Source of the DNA: Malus domestica
Lineage: Eukaryota; Streptophyta; Magnoliopsida; Rosales; Rosaceae
DNA: 64,000 bases
Direction: 5' to 3'
Assembly (NCBI RefSeq): GCF_042453785.1
Contig: NC_091665.1
Coordinates: forward strand, 31,087,001-31,151,000
Part shown: positions 54,101-64,000 of the stretch, one piece after another
Layout of the letters: each line of letters starts with the position of its first letter
How positions within the stretch are numbered: the stretch's first letter is position 1
Notes under the pieces: generated by a model
What the model was told of the DNA's origin: nothing
What the model saw: only the letters and a program-made list of their open reading frames with translations
The model's database searches: none
Program-made: the position numbers and the translations under genes

Positions 54101-55685
54101 ATACAGATAAAGCGTATCATTCCTAATATTTAGAAAATTAAGGAATTACACAAACTGAAAAGGTAATCAATCAATTAGCATTAAACTTCAAACTTTTCCT
54201 CCATCAACAAGAAACTTTTAAACTTCTCCTAGTCAGAGAATGAGCCATCTCCAACTCCAAGACAACAAGCCTTCACCAGTTCATCTTTGGAAATTTTTTT
54301 AACCAACAAATCAATTAGGTAATTCTTAACTCCTAGTTTACAATTTTTTTTTTGTGATTTTTTTTGTTTATATATCGAGAAAGATTTCTTCGATAATATT
54401 GACAATGATGTGATTATGAGAAGATTTCAGACTATGAAAATTCGTTTAGGACAATTGTAATTTTAGTAGAATATTTATGAGTTTTTCTTATTATCTTTTA
54501 CTCTTATATAGTTATTTAAAGTTGACCCTCCTTCAAATTTTTTCCTGCTACGCCACGGCTTTGAAGCATGCTAGAAAATTACGTGAAATAGTTGTGTACG
54601 TGTAACTCTAGGTAGGTGTTCTTAAACATGTCTCAAGTCTATATAATACCGCGTAGTGTCCTTATATATATGTAATATAAATTCCAAATTTAGAGTTAAC
54701 TTACAAGTGATGTTGCTTTGATAACATTATCACAGCTATGCCCAGAAATGACAGCCTCCTCTCCAAAGTTGGATATCATCGCATCTATCAAGTCACTTTC
54801 GACCCAGCTGCTAAGCACAGAGTCAAGCTCCTTAAATGTGCGTTTCATGAAACTCACAGGCCCAAACAAGCTGTCCAGCCATTCAAAATATGGCATAGCA
54901 TCCGACCAAACAAAATTGCCAAGGAGATGCATAGCCTCCTGCATAGCCTTTTCGAAACGCCAAGCCTCACTGCCTTTCTCGTTGTATTCGCCATCTGAAA
55001 ATCTCTTCCCGGCAATCAGCCTCACGCTAATGTTAAACGTCAAGTGCTCTACTAACTCGCTCAAATGCACCACTACAGTAGGTGAAGTGGGGGGCGATGT
55101 GGTGAGCCCTGACGACCCTACCACATCGAACAATTTTTTTATGAAAGAGTCGACTTCTTCGGCTCGCACGTGACTATGCATTTCAACCTTTTGGGCTGAG
55201 AGATACTCCTGAGTAGCCAACTTCCGGATGTCGCGCCAGTAGGGTCCGTACGGGGCTAGGGCAAAAATAGCGTTGTTGTAACCCAAGTGTTTGCCGGCTG
55301 CTGTACTCGGTCGTGTGGAGAAAGCAATATCGTTTTTTGTGAAGCGTTCTTTTACTTGTTCCCAAGCGCTAAGCACCACCATTACTTGGCGCGGACCAAG
55401 CTTAAGTGAGTAGATCGGACCGAATTTATCGGCCATGGCGCCAAGAATTAGGGCAACTGGATCTTTGCCATGTAGGAGATGAAGGTGACCTATGAAAGGC
55501 CATGCTCCTGGAGGTTGAGGGACTTTGGTCAACGATCTGGTCTCTGTCTTTGTGTTGTTGATGATATTCTTCTTCTTGTTTTGCTTAGTGTATGCTGCGA
55601 TTATTCTCAATGCACAACAGAGAACCAGAAGCAAAGCTAATATGGTGTTAATAATTTTGTGGAATGGAGAAATGAAATCATCCAT
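51123..55685 (-). CDS. Cytochrome P450, CYP82 type
   Basis: Two exons on the minus strand, 55685-54705 and 51740-51123, separated by a phase-0 intron of 2964 bp; 532 residues, normal for CYP82. The N-terminal ER anchor is residues 8-30 (KIINTILALLLVLCCALRII), followed by the hinge PPQPPGAWP-like VPQPPGAWPFIGHLHLL. The ExxR motif is ETLR (389-392), PERF is at 443-446, and the haem loop FSSGRRSCPG has Cys471. The I-helix oxygen-activation motif, normally (A/G)Gx(D/E)T(T/S), reads GGTQST: Gln335 replaces the acid and Ser336 the conserved Thr. Family knowledge: CYP82 enzymes hydroxylate specialised metabolites (coumarins, flavones, alkaloids) or make homoterpenes; no substrate can be read from sequence. 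The start at 55685 is chosen over an in-frame ATG 12 codons upstream because it directly precedes the anchor. Active with altered chemistry or recently inactivated are both possible. Confidence 0.9.
52172..52311. mobile_element. 140-bp MITE in the CYP82 intron
   Basis: GTGGTGCTATCCACAC at the left and the complement of GTGTGGATAGCACTAC at the right form 16-bp terminal inverted repeats with one mismatch. Non-coding. Confidence 0.7.
53859..54558. mobile_element. Non-autonomous hAT element in the CYP82 intron
   Basis: Ends CAGGGCGGAGCC and GCTACGCCACGG (complement CCGTGGCGTAGC) are hAT-like inverted repeats. A perfect 8-bp target duplication CTTTGAAG flanks it (53851-53858 and 54559-54566), the hAT signature. 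700 bp with no transposase. Confidence 0.85.
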
Positions 55686-55740
55686 GGTTGGAGATATATG
55701 AAATGTGCGTAGGATGATCACATCATAGATTTCGTATGTA

Positions 55741-55748
55741 TATTTATA
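55741..55748 (-). promoter_or_regulatory. Probable TATA box of the CYP82 gene
   Basis: TATAAATA on the minus strand (in CCTATAAATATACAT), 56-63 bp upstream of the chosen ATG at 55685. This would place the transcription start at about 55710-55715, between the two candidate ATGs and in favour of the downstream one. Confidence 0.6.
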
Positions 55749-55764
55749 GGTTTTAAGGGGCTCC

Positions 55765-56522
55765 GGGTATGCTATCCTGAAAATGGTGTCTCATTCGTGT
55801 CTCCTTCTTTATTTATTTGACATGTGTACTATCACTTAACTCTAAACTAACTCTGTTAACTTTTACTAAACTATAAAATTAAAGGCACCATAGCTGATGA
55901 AACCTTTCAGCATCCTAAGAAACCCTTCAGCATCCTCCCCCAATCTATCACCGCAGCCACCAAACCCAACCTCTCCACCATGCACTTCGGCCACGAGATG
56001 GATCGATTAGATTAGATATTCTCAATCTATCACCGCAGCCACCAACCCCAACCCTTCAACATCCTCCCCAAATTGATCGATAAGATATTCTCAAATTTCA
56101 AATTTCACACACTGTTTGCTGGCTGTGACGAGATGGATCAATCACATATCGACCAATTAGATATCCCAAATTTCAAACTTCGAACTTCTCACATGTTGAC
56201 GAGAGTACGAGAATTTGAAAAGAGAAAAGGGAAAGGAAAGGAAGCTTTGCTGCTGTGAGGAGTAGCATCGGCGGCGATGGGGTGGTGTCATTGGTGTGGT
56301 TGCAGTGGTCGGCGACGATAGGTTGTGTGGTTGTAGTGGTCATCGCAATGGGAATATGTAGTTGCAGTGGATAGTTATCGAATGGGTTTTTGTTTTTCTT
56401 TAATTTTTAATTTTTCAATTAGTTTATAAAAAATTAAAAGTGTTAACATTGGTGTTAAATTAATAGACAAATGTCAAAAAATTAAGAACGAGACACAAAT
56501 GAGACATCACGGGACAACAGAT
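55765..56522. mobile_element. Element with inverted termini upstream of CYP82
   Basis: GGTGTCTCATTCGTGTCTC near 55785 is matched by GAGACACAAATGAGACATCA near 56492, and further inward TTGACATGTG / CAAATGTCAAAAA pair loosely. Inside is a direct repeat of CAATCTATCACCGCAGCCAC (about 55943 and 56022). It may be a Mutator-like or other TIR element; the outer limits are approximate because an LTR element has inserted at the right edge. Confidence 0.45.
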
Positions 56523-56527
56523 CCCTG

Positions 56528-58390
56528 TGTTAACTACATTGGAGAAGAAGCAAAGATGAACAATTGTAAAGCCAAGAAATGAAGTTTTACAGAGAAGAGA
56601 AAAGCAAGAGAGAGAAATGAAATCTTTTGTATTGATGATTCTGAATGATTACAATTGCATAGCTAAGACTGTTATATATACTCTATCAAGACTTAGCAGC
56701 TACGCTACTAATCTAACTATATAACCGACTTCTAACAAATCAGTCTAACAACCATGTTGACATGGCACTTCATTCAACATCCCCCCTCAATCTAAGCTGG
56801 GATTTCCAAGCTTTAGATTGTAACAATGCTTGAGAAATGCAGAACAATGAAATCCTTCTTGTCCATGTACTCCTAACCCTGCTCCCATCATCAATTAATC
56901 CTCTATTCTTGGTGTTTAAAGGTGTCTTCATGCATCTGCATTATCAATTAATCCTCTGCTCCCATCATCAATTAATTCTCCATGGCTGCAAGCATTGAAA
57001 AATTACTCAATAGCAGTGCAATTTCATACTCATCAATCAACTTCCCAAAGAGTTTCAGCCCCTCAAACTTATTTCTACACCGTTGTAGCTACTGTTTTCT
57101 TTGCAATAAGGTTTCCAATATTTCACAGTCAATAAGCTTTACAACCACAGAAATCAAGAAACACATCCCTCTTCGGTAATCGGCCTTCAATGAAGAAAGG
57201 GAACAAGAACTGCACTCTAGCAATCGGCCTTAATGGAGTTGCACACACTAACAACAAACAAAATATTTCAAGAACGTTGCTCCGGCTATCGGCCTTTAAG
57301 GAGTAACACACAATATCTGAACAAGAACTTTTCACTCCGACTATCGGCCTTATAGAGGAAACAATTTGCATTCAACACACTCTTGGCAATCGGCCTTCAA
57401 GTGCACAAATCAAACAACAAAAATGGAATGGCTATCGGCCTTTGTATTCCTTCAACAAACTCTTAGAAAATGGCTATCGGCCTTAACAGAGAAACTGACA
57501 TATATGAAAACCCCACGGAGAAATAAATTTTCACTGTAACATTTAAGCAAACAAATGGAGTGCAGAGCCAAGAACAAAACCTGAAACTTGAGTTTTTTTA
57601 TCGGAAAACCCTATCGAAGAAAACTCAGCAAATCACCAATGAGCAGATACAAGCACAACGAAAAAACAAGCCTCGAAGATCGAAACCGTTTTCTGGGTGG
57701 CAATTTCTACTTCCCGAGAATATGGACCCCTTCAAGAAACAGAGCCGACTGGAACACGCTGGTGGCACCAAGGATCTTCTAAAGAACGCTCCATAAATTG
57801 ATGACCAGAAGCAATATAAGGCTATAAGTGCACCAATGCAGTGACAGATTGCAGCAGCATGAGAACCCAGAGACGATCTTCTTGATATTGGACTGCATGT
57901 CGCGGATGAGCTTGAATTGAACAATGGATTGGAGCAGAGCGTGAGTGATCTCGTTGGAGCAGGACCTTTTCGTCGCATTGCTCATCTGCTGGAGAGTGGA
58001 AGCACCTAAGAACTTGACGGAAATTTCAAGAAAATTTGAAGAGAAAACCTAATGAATTAAAAACGATGAAAATGACGAAATCTAATGAAAAACAGAACCA
58101 CCAGAATCTATGGCGTAAGCCTGGTGGCTCTGATACCATGTTAACTACATTGGAGAAGAAGCAAAGATGAACAATTGTAAAGCCAAGAAATGAAGTTTTA
58201 CAGAGAAGAGAAAAGCAAGAGAGAGAAATGAAATCTTTTGTATTGATGATTTTGAATGATTACAATTGCATAGCTAAGACTGTTATATATACTCTATCAA
58301 GACTTAGTAGCTACGCTATTAATCTAACTATATAACTGACTTCTAACAAATCAGTCTAACAACCATGTTGACATGGCACTTCATTCAATA
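56528..58390 (-). mobile_element. Complete small LTR retrotransposon (TRIM/LARD class), minus orientation
   Basis: Two 252-bp LTRs (56528-56779 and 58139-58390) bound a 1359-bp interior. A perfect 5-bp target duplication CCCTG flanks it (56523-56527 and 58391-58395). On the minus strand the right LTR is followed by TGGTATCAGAGCCACC (58138 downward), the standard primer-binding site for initiator Met-tRNA. A purine tract TTGAGGGGGGA lies just before the left LTR. The interior has no protease, integrase or reverse transcriptase. By my count the LTRs differ at five positions, all C in the left and T in the right copy on the plus strand, about 2 percent. This suggests a fairly young insertion. 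Confidence 0.92.
57176..57485. repeat. Seven spaced ATCGGCCTT motifs inside the LTR element
   Basis: ATCGGCCTT followed by T or A occurs seven times in about 310 bp, near 57178, 57222, 57283, 57343, 57391, 57433 and 57476, at spacings of roughly 43-61 bp. The sequence between copies is different in each case. Confidence 0.75.
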
Positions 58391-58417
58391 CCCTGGCCGT
58401 TTTAAGGTGGCTTTATT

Positions 58418-58585
58418 TGAAAGGAAAACTAATGAAAAGAACTTGAAAACTTTAACTTTTAACGATAAGGACAAAATAAAGGGTAAAGTGAATAGTACCA
58501 GTTTGACTTTTTAGTGTTAAAATATGGTTTTTCGTTAAAGTGAATAGTATCGCGGGTTTTTCGTTAAAACTTCCTTTTTTGAATC
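58418..58585. repeat. Dispersed repeat with TTTTTCGTTAAA blocks (copy 1)
   Basis: AAAACTAATGAAAAG..., AAAGTGAATAGTACC and TTTTTCGTTAAA occur here, and the reverse complement appears at 61497-61665. A MITE-like dispersed family; termini are not defined. Confidence 0.5.
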
Positions 58586-58599
58586 CATGTTAATTTCGG

Positions 58600-58767
58600 G
58601 GTAATGCTAGAGAGATTAACTTTATAGACAAAATCTGCAAACTAGATGATGTGTCACCAATAAAAATGAGCACATTCATCAACGTTTAACTAATAACTCA
58701 ATTATCAACTTTTATATCATTTAGTTTACAAAATTTTATCTACAAATTTGATCTTCCTAGCATTACC
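58600..58767. mobile_element. 168-bp MITE
   Basis: The left end GGGTAATGCTAGAGAGATTA and the right end GATCTTCCTAGCATTACC form inverted repeats of about 20 bp with few mismatches. Non-coding and AT-rich. Confidence 0.75.
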
Positions 58768-59743
58768 ATAATTTTAAACTTTACAAACCAATATTTTGAT
58801 TATTTCAATCGGATTCACTTGCCGGTGGCTTAGTCATTGTTTATCTTAAGTGCTCTTTGTGAAAGGATAATATTTGAGTGCTCACATTTTGATTTGTCCA
58901 ATGATATTATAACACATATTTTATATACTCACTTTCTGTTTTGGCCTAATAAAAAAATGCAATGTGTTTCTTATTTTTTAAAGCCCAAGAAAAATTAATA
59001 ACATGCCCATTATTTTTCAAAACAATAGAACATGTATTAAAGTATCATTGGACAAAATCAAAGGGTGAGTACTTACTAGTGAATACCCAAGTATTATTCT
59101 TTTTATATGGTGCTTTATGGCAACAATCTAGAGCAATCATGTCTATACACTCTGGTGAAGGTTCGATTCCCACCAATTTTTCTTTCCTCTAACAACCAAC
59201 TATGTAACTTATTAACGTTATCGCTCTACTAAAAAATGATTAAGTAATTTTTCATTTTTCAGGAAAGAGAGATAAAAAGAGAAAACAAGGGGCCAATGAG
59301 GATACAGAAGAGTGGAGGATGAATGGTGGAAGAAATGTATAAAAAAATGTAACAAGAATGTACACAAAATGAAAACTAAAAACTGATAATTAAAAGCTAT
59401 ATTTTAAGTTAGATTCACTTTCTAGTTATTGTTTTCTTCTTTATTTCTTCCCTGCTGCTTCTCTTTTTTCCTCCTCATATACTTGCTTGTTACTCCATGA
59501 CTCAAGTTGCCCACTTTCGTCAACTCCGATACTAACATCGTTAACTTTGCTTATGTAGCAGAGTTAATTTTGCATATCTATTCATTCAAAATGGTATAAA
59601 TGATCATGTGTGCTTATGTGAAGTAAAAATGGAATTTGCAATTTTCCCCAATTCCCAAATATGGTAGTTTCTTCCCCCCATTATTGCTGTTCACATCGGC
59701 GACAATAACTTTTTATTTTATTTTATTTTATTTTATTTTTAAC

Positions 59744-59888
59744 AAATGCTAAAGAGACTTTCTTAAAAGTGAAACTCTTCGTCGAATATTTGCCATCTCA
59801 TATTTTTTGCATAAATCTTAACACGAAAATAGATATTAAACTGTAAGATGACAGAAAACAGCACTTTAAAAGAGTCTCTTTAACATTT
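59744..59888. mobile_element. 145-bp MITE
   Basis: AAATGCTAAAGAGACTTTC at the left pairs with the complement of AAGAGTCTCTTTAACATTT at the right. Arms extend about 27 bp. Confidence 0.7.
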
Positions 59889-60001
59889 TTTTTTTTATTT
59901 TTTCAGTTACAAGGGCAATAATTTCTTGATCATGAAGTTGTTGCCGCCACATTATGAAGTGGGGTATATACTGTCCATGGATGCAAATTTAGGTGGAGGG
60001 A

Positions 60002-60206
60002 GATTGTCTGCCCTCGTATTTGAATGCCCTTCCTATTCCCTTTTATTTATGCGGTCACGGTTAAGTCACGTCAACATTTTATATTCTTATTACTTTTTGT
60101 CTTATTATCTCTATAAAAATCAATATAAAATATTGACGTAACTTAATCGTGACCACACAAAATAAGTGATAATGGAAAAGACACCCAAACAGAAGGGCAT
60201 ACAATC
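60002..60206. mobile_element. Foldback MITE, nearly entirely hairpin
   Basis: From GATTGTCTGCCC to GGGCATACAATC the two halves are reverse complements over about 90 bp each, including GGTCACGGTTAAGTCACGTC against GACGTAACTTAATCGTGACC, around a short centre. A folded transcript would be a long stem. Confidence 0.75.
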
Positions 60207-60580
60207 TACCTTCAATTTAGGTATCAATAACATCATTCAACTGCAATTTTGCATCTCCCTCAGTTTTGCATCTCCCTCCATTAATAGGATGCAATAAATT
60301 ATGTACAAACGTCAACATTTTATATTCTTATTACTTTTTATCTTATTATCTCTATAAAAAATAATATAAAATATTGACGTGACTTAATCGTGACCACACA
60401 AAATAAGAGAAAATAAAAAAGATATCCAAACAGAAGGGCAGACAATCTGACATAAGGGCAGACAATCTGCCTTCAATTTAGGTATCAATAACATCATTCA
60501 ACTGCAATTTTGCATCTCCCTCAGTTTTGCATCCGTTTTGCATCTCCCTCCATTAATAGGATGCAATAAATTCTGTACGA
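60069..60580. repeat. Tandem duplication, about 241-bp offset
   Basis: CGTCAACATTTTATATTCTT at 60069 recurs at 60310, and the following roughly 240 bp match, including TTAGGTATCAATAACATCA and CCATTAATAGGATGCAATAA. The second copy has extra short duplications (GGCAGACAATCTG twice). The duplication includes the right half of the foldback MITE plus its downstream flank. Confidence 0.75.
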
Positions 60581-60608
60581 GGGTGGACCAACTTTAGTAC
60601 TTACCAAC

Positions 60609-60820
60609 GGAAAAGGATCTTTGCCAGATTTTTTTCATGGGGATCTTAGAGATTTTGTAATCGTGATCGTTCATCGTATATCGTGCGATCAGTTTTCGTA
60701 TATATTATTTATATTTAATTTTATATTTTAAATTTTAAAATAATTTCTGACTGCACAATGTACGATGAACGATCATGATCACAAGATCCTCAAGAAAGAA
60801 TCCGGCGAGGATTGTTTTCC
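60609..60820. mobile_element. Mutator-like MITE
   Basis: Long terminal inverted repeats of about 70 bp: the left end starts GGAAAAGGATCTTTGCCAGA, the complement of the right end GGAAAACAATCCTCGCCGGA, and both arms include GATCGTTCATCGTA. The flanks CTTACCAAC (60600-60608) and CTTGCCAAC (60821-60829) make a 9-bp target duplication with one mismatch, pointing to the Mutator superfamily. Confidence 0.7.
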
Positions 60821-60829
60821 CTTGCCAAC

Positions 60830-61495
60830 AAAAGCTAATACGGTGTCAATCATTTGGTGGATTGGAGAATTATGTGTAGGATATTATCATATAGTTGATT
60901 TTGCATGTGCATGTATAGGAATTAGGGGTGCCTTCCCTTGGGAGTGGTCCAAGACTCCAAGTTAGGTTTAATCTCCCTATGTAATTAATGTTATGGGACT
61001 CATACTATACATTTTCTAATGTAATTAGAAATATGGAATATTTTCCTTCATGAAATATTTTAAAAATATCATATGAATTTATATGCCATTATCAATTTAT
61101 CATATGAACTAACATTTTAAACGATTTATCTTATCAACTTTTCGAAATCATTAATTTGTTATTTCATCCTAACAATGTTAAGTTTTCTAGCCAAAATACT
61201 TGCACATAACTTGTGTTTAGAGTTATTTTTGACATTTGACCTTATTTTCATTTCATTTCATTGTTTGCTATGAACAATAACTTAGTAAAAACAACGTATT
61301 GCCATTGTTTTAGATGACAATTATACTTCAAGAACATGTTTGTTTTCACTATCTCTGATGTGAATTCGTGTTTAATTTATTATCCATATATATAGGTGAT
61401 TAATTAAATAGTGTGATAACCTTATTCGTTTTCGTTACACAAGTCCATAAAAATATCTCTAAAAGAAGAAAACACGAGAAAGTTATGTATTATTT
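60830..61495. other. AT-rich intergenic, nothing recognised
   Basis: No inverted repeats, long open frames or conserved protein similarity could be seen. Confidence 0.4.
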
Positions 61496-61496
61496 A

Positions 61497-61665
61497 AAGG
61501 GAACTTTAACGAAAAGATCCTGGTACTGTTCACTTTAACGAAAAACCACATTTTTACACTAAAAAGTCAATCCTGATACTATTAACTTTACCTTTTATTT
61601 TGTCCTTATAATTAAAACTCAAAGTTTTCAAGCCATTTTAATTAGTTTTCCTTTATTTAAATGGA
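61497..61665. repeat. Dispersed repeat with TTTAACGAAAAA blocks (copy 2, inverted)
   Basis: Reverse complement of the family at 58418-58585: GGGAACTTTAACGAAAAG, TGTTCACTTTAACG and CCTTTTATTTTGTCCTT are shared. Confidence 0.5.
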
Positions 61666-61895
61666 CTGTACTATGGCCACAACTGTCTAAACTCATTTCT
61701 CTGCATTATTGACTTAAGACATGAACCAGACTGAGAGAGACAGTTGTGACAACTGCGTCCATTGATATTTTTAGGCATCCCTTATAATCTGAGGATAGTG
61801 CTAGGCAGAATAATTTTTATTTATCAAATTTGCAAATCATATGATATGTCATCAATGGAAAATGTGGAACTTTCATGAAAATGGCTTGGGCTAAG

Positions 61896-62366
61896 CAGTG
61901 GCGGATGCATTGAGGGGTAGGGGGTCAGCTGACCCTTGAACTTCGGTGAATGTCCATGGATGCCTTGGGTGCTGCCCTTTTGAAGATTAGAGTTGGCTTC
62001 ATACATGCCCTCCAACTGTTTGATAAAATGTCTGAAAGAAGAGTGAAATGGTAATCTTAGTGAATAACAAAGTATCATCATTCTTGGACAAACATATTAA
62101 TAGGATGCAATGATATCAAACATTGTTAGTGTGTTCAAGATAAGTGCGTTTCTTTGTTAAGCATTCATATGGGAGTAGCCTGAAACATGTTAGTTACCCT
62201 CGCAAATGAGGCATTAACCGGTGTCCAGTATGCATTTCCAAATGACTTCAGGCCTACCAAGACTCAATGAAATGGCAATATGCATGCTATTTCTGGTAAA
62301 AAAAATTTGCGATGTGCGCGCTATTCTTACTTACCCCCTTAATATTATTTTCTAGATCCACCAATA
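61896..62366. mobile_element. Non-autonomous hAT element
   Basis: The left end is CAGTGGCGGATGCATTG and the right end TAGATCCACCAATA (complement TATTGGTGGATCTA). A perfect 8-bp target duplication GGGCTAAG flanks it (61888-61895 and 62367-62374). A second hAT-like right end (CTAGATTCGCCAGTA, about 63062) suggests a related fragment nearby. Confidence 0.75.
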
Positions 62367-62546
62367 GGGCTAAGTTTATTTTAACAAAAAATCATGCTAT
62401 AACTTTATTTAATGAAAAAGAATTAAATTTTAATAAAAATGACAAAAAAAGACTTAAAATTTAATGAAAATGAGACAATTAAAAAATAGTGCCTAGTTTC
62501 ATAAATCATGCTATAACTTTATTTAATGAAAAAGAATTATCGTTTC

Positions 62547-62943
62547 TGTTGGAGCAGAAAATTTCGGATACTCCAATTCTCCACCAACAAGTAATCTTGA
62601 ACACGTTGAGAAGTCTTGGACACTATCTTCATTTGTCAACAATGAAAGCGGGGGGACCTGCAAGAAAATACTCCGACGCTCAAGTCAGTCGTTGTTCAAA
62701 ATAATTGCAAGACATTGTAAAGCTATCTAATACTTCCCTTTCCTCTTCCCATGCTGATGGGATTATTGGCCTTTTATAGGCATTCAAGTCTTGGGCTCCA
62801 AGTCCCACTTTCCTTCTATTTCTCCATGTTCCACATTCCACATTCCATGAAGTAGCTGATTGTGCTCCTTTATTTTAGCCTCACTCCTCATGTTTAGCAT
62901 GCTAGTGGCTTGTTTAGTGGATGAGTAATTTTTGGCTCCCACA
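62547..62943 (+). mobile_element. Solo LTR
   Basis: 397 bp from TGTTGGAGCAGAAAATTTCG to TTTGGCTCCCACA, with perfect 5-bp target duplication GTTTC (62542-62546 and 62944-62948) and a TATA-like CCTTTTATAGGC near 62770. It interrupts a duplicated block: sequences around ACTTAAAATTTAATGAAAAT occur on both sides (62454 and 62971). Confidence 0.85.
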
Positions 62944-63058
62944 GTTTCATAAAAATGACAAAAAAAAAAAACTTAAAATTTAATGAAAATGAGACAATTA
63001 AAAAATAGTGCCTAGTTTCATAAATCATGCTATTCTTACTTACCCCTTTACTATTATT

Positions 63059-63510
63059 TCCTAGATTCGCCAGTACTATACTATTTATTGGTCCAATTTC
63101 ATAAATAATGCCTAGTTTTTTGTCCACTTTCATAAATAGTGTCTAGTTATTGGTCATGTTTAATAAATAGTGCCTAGTTATTGGGTCCAGTTTCATAAAT
63201 AATGTCTCTTTTTTTGTCCGGTTTCATAAATAATGTCTAGTTATTGGCCCACTTTCATAAAGTCTAGTTTTTGGTCATGTTTCATAAATATTGTCTAGTT
63301 CTAACTCTAGTTTCATAAATAGTTTCCACCTATTGGTTTAGTTTTGGAAATAATGCCTAATTTTTGTTTTCATTTCATAAATAGTATCTACTTATTGGTC
63401 CAGTTTCATAAATAGTGTCCATTTATTGGTCTAGTTTCATGAATAGTGTCTACTTATTGGTCAAGTTTTATAAATAGAGTTAATTCTTGGTTCAGTTTCA
63501 TAAAGTTTGA
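63059..63510. repeat. About 33-bp minisatellite, roughly 14 degenerate units
   Basis: Variants of ATTGGTCCAGTTTCATAAAT followed by AGTGTCTAGTT run head to tail. Units differ by point changes and small indels. The first unit-like sequence also occurs singly at 62490 and 63010. Confidence 0.8.
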
Positions 63511-64000
63511 AACTTAGACTCTTTTTGGTCCTGTAAAAGCACCCATTGCTCTGAAAATGATGAACCCATAAGTGACAATTTAGATCAAAATCTTGAGAAG
63601 ATTATGTTCTCAGTAATTATATTTAAAAAGTTGTTTTCAATTACTAAATTACAATTTCCTAACATATTTTTACGTACCTACAATAATAAATGTAGCTCTC
63701 CATCCAATTTCTTGAGCTTGGGTGTCATCTTGGAGAAAATTTTCCTTGTGCCTGTAACACAAATGGTATATCACATGTTAGTATGTAAATGGTGGAAAAT
63801 TTTATTTTTTATGTTATTAATTTTTTAACACAAGAATCTCACAACCTGTATAGAGACACGTGGTGTATCATCCCGTGTTGCGGGCACATTAAAAAAATTT
63901 CTTGTCATCATGACTACTATTGAGAAACAACACCACAAAAATAAAACTGGAGAATGTAATTCAATTTAAAGTTTTTTTCTTATTCTAAGAAAAAAAATCT
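63511..64000. other. AT-rich end of window, nothing recognised
   Basis: No gene or repeat structure was supported; short open frames only. Confidence 0.4.

Overview
The window is nuclear DNA of a flowering plant, most likely a woody Rosaceae species of the apple/pear group. The genes have many small GT-AG introns in AT-rich DNA, intergenic space is packed with short plant transposons, and every recognisable protein is a plant family. The clade is inferred from the repeat types; the plant assignment is secure. All exon models were read by eye from splice sites and reading frame.

Left part (1-16.2 kb): after a Mutator-like element cut by the window edge comes a compact gene block. It holds a SUVR2-type SET-domain protein (3503-7986, +), a glutathione S-transferase of the ECM4 / glutathionyl-hydroquinone reductase type (8407-9987, -), a gene I take to be plant FANCF (10291-13314, +), a small unknown protein (14221-14538, +) and the decayed remains of a HAD-type acid phosphatase (about 15330-16224, +). 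Recalled gene order around Arabidopsis At5g43990-At5g44030 (SUVR2, GST, FANCF-like, acid phosphatase, CESA4) is the same, and the CESA4 genes lie further right in this window, so the block appears to be conserved microsynteny.

Middle (19-24.4 kb): an intact seven-coding-exon MYB-CC gene of the PHR1 class (20364-24423, +), the phosphate-starvation regulator type, with two retroposon stubs in one intron. It is followed by about 4 kb of nested small elements.

Cellulose synthase locus (28.3-44.9 kb): a tandem duplication of a CESA4-type secondary-wall cellulose synthase gene. The right copy (40153-44872, +) is intact, with 12 exons and 1054 residues. The left copy (28298-38823, +) is a pseudogene. 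It has lost its zinc-finger exons, carries stop codons (one replacing the Trp of the QVLRW motif), has an apparent solo LTR in exon 6, and has a 5.4 kb composite retrotransposon insertion in its last intron bounded by a 16-bp target-site duplication.

Right part (45-64 kb): a receptor-kinase fragment, a LINE RNase H remnant split by a solo LTR, and a two-exon cytochrome P450 of the CYP82 type (51123-55685, -) whose 3-kb intron holds a hAT element. From about 55.8 kb to the end I see no gene: there is a complete non-autonomous LTR retrotransposon (56528-58390), several MITEs, a hAT element, a solo LTR and a minisatellite.

I did not find a convincing new biological system. The points most worth a second look are the conserved gene block, the living/dead CESA4 pair with its nested insertions, the apparent one-base frameshift in the FANCF-like gene, and the altered oxygen-activation motif in the P450.
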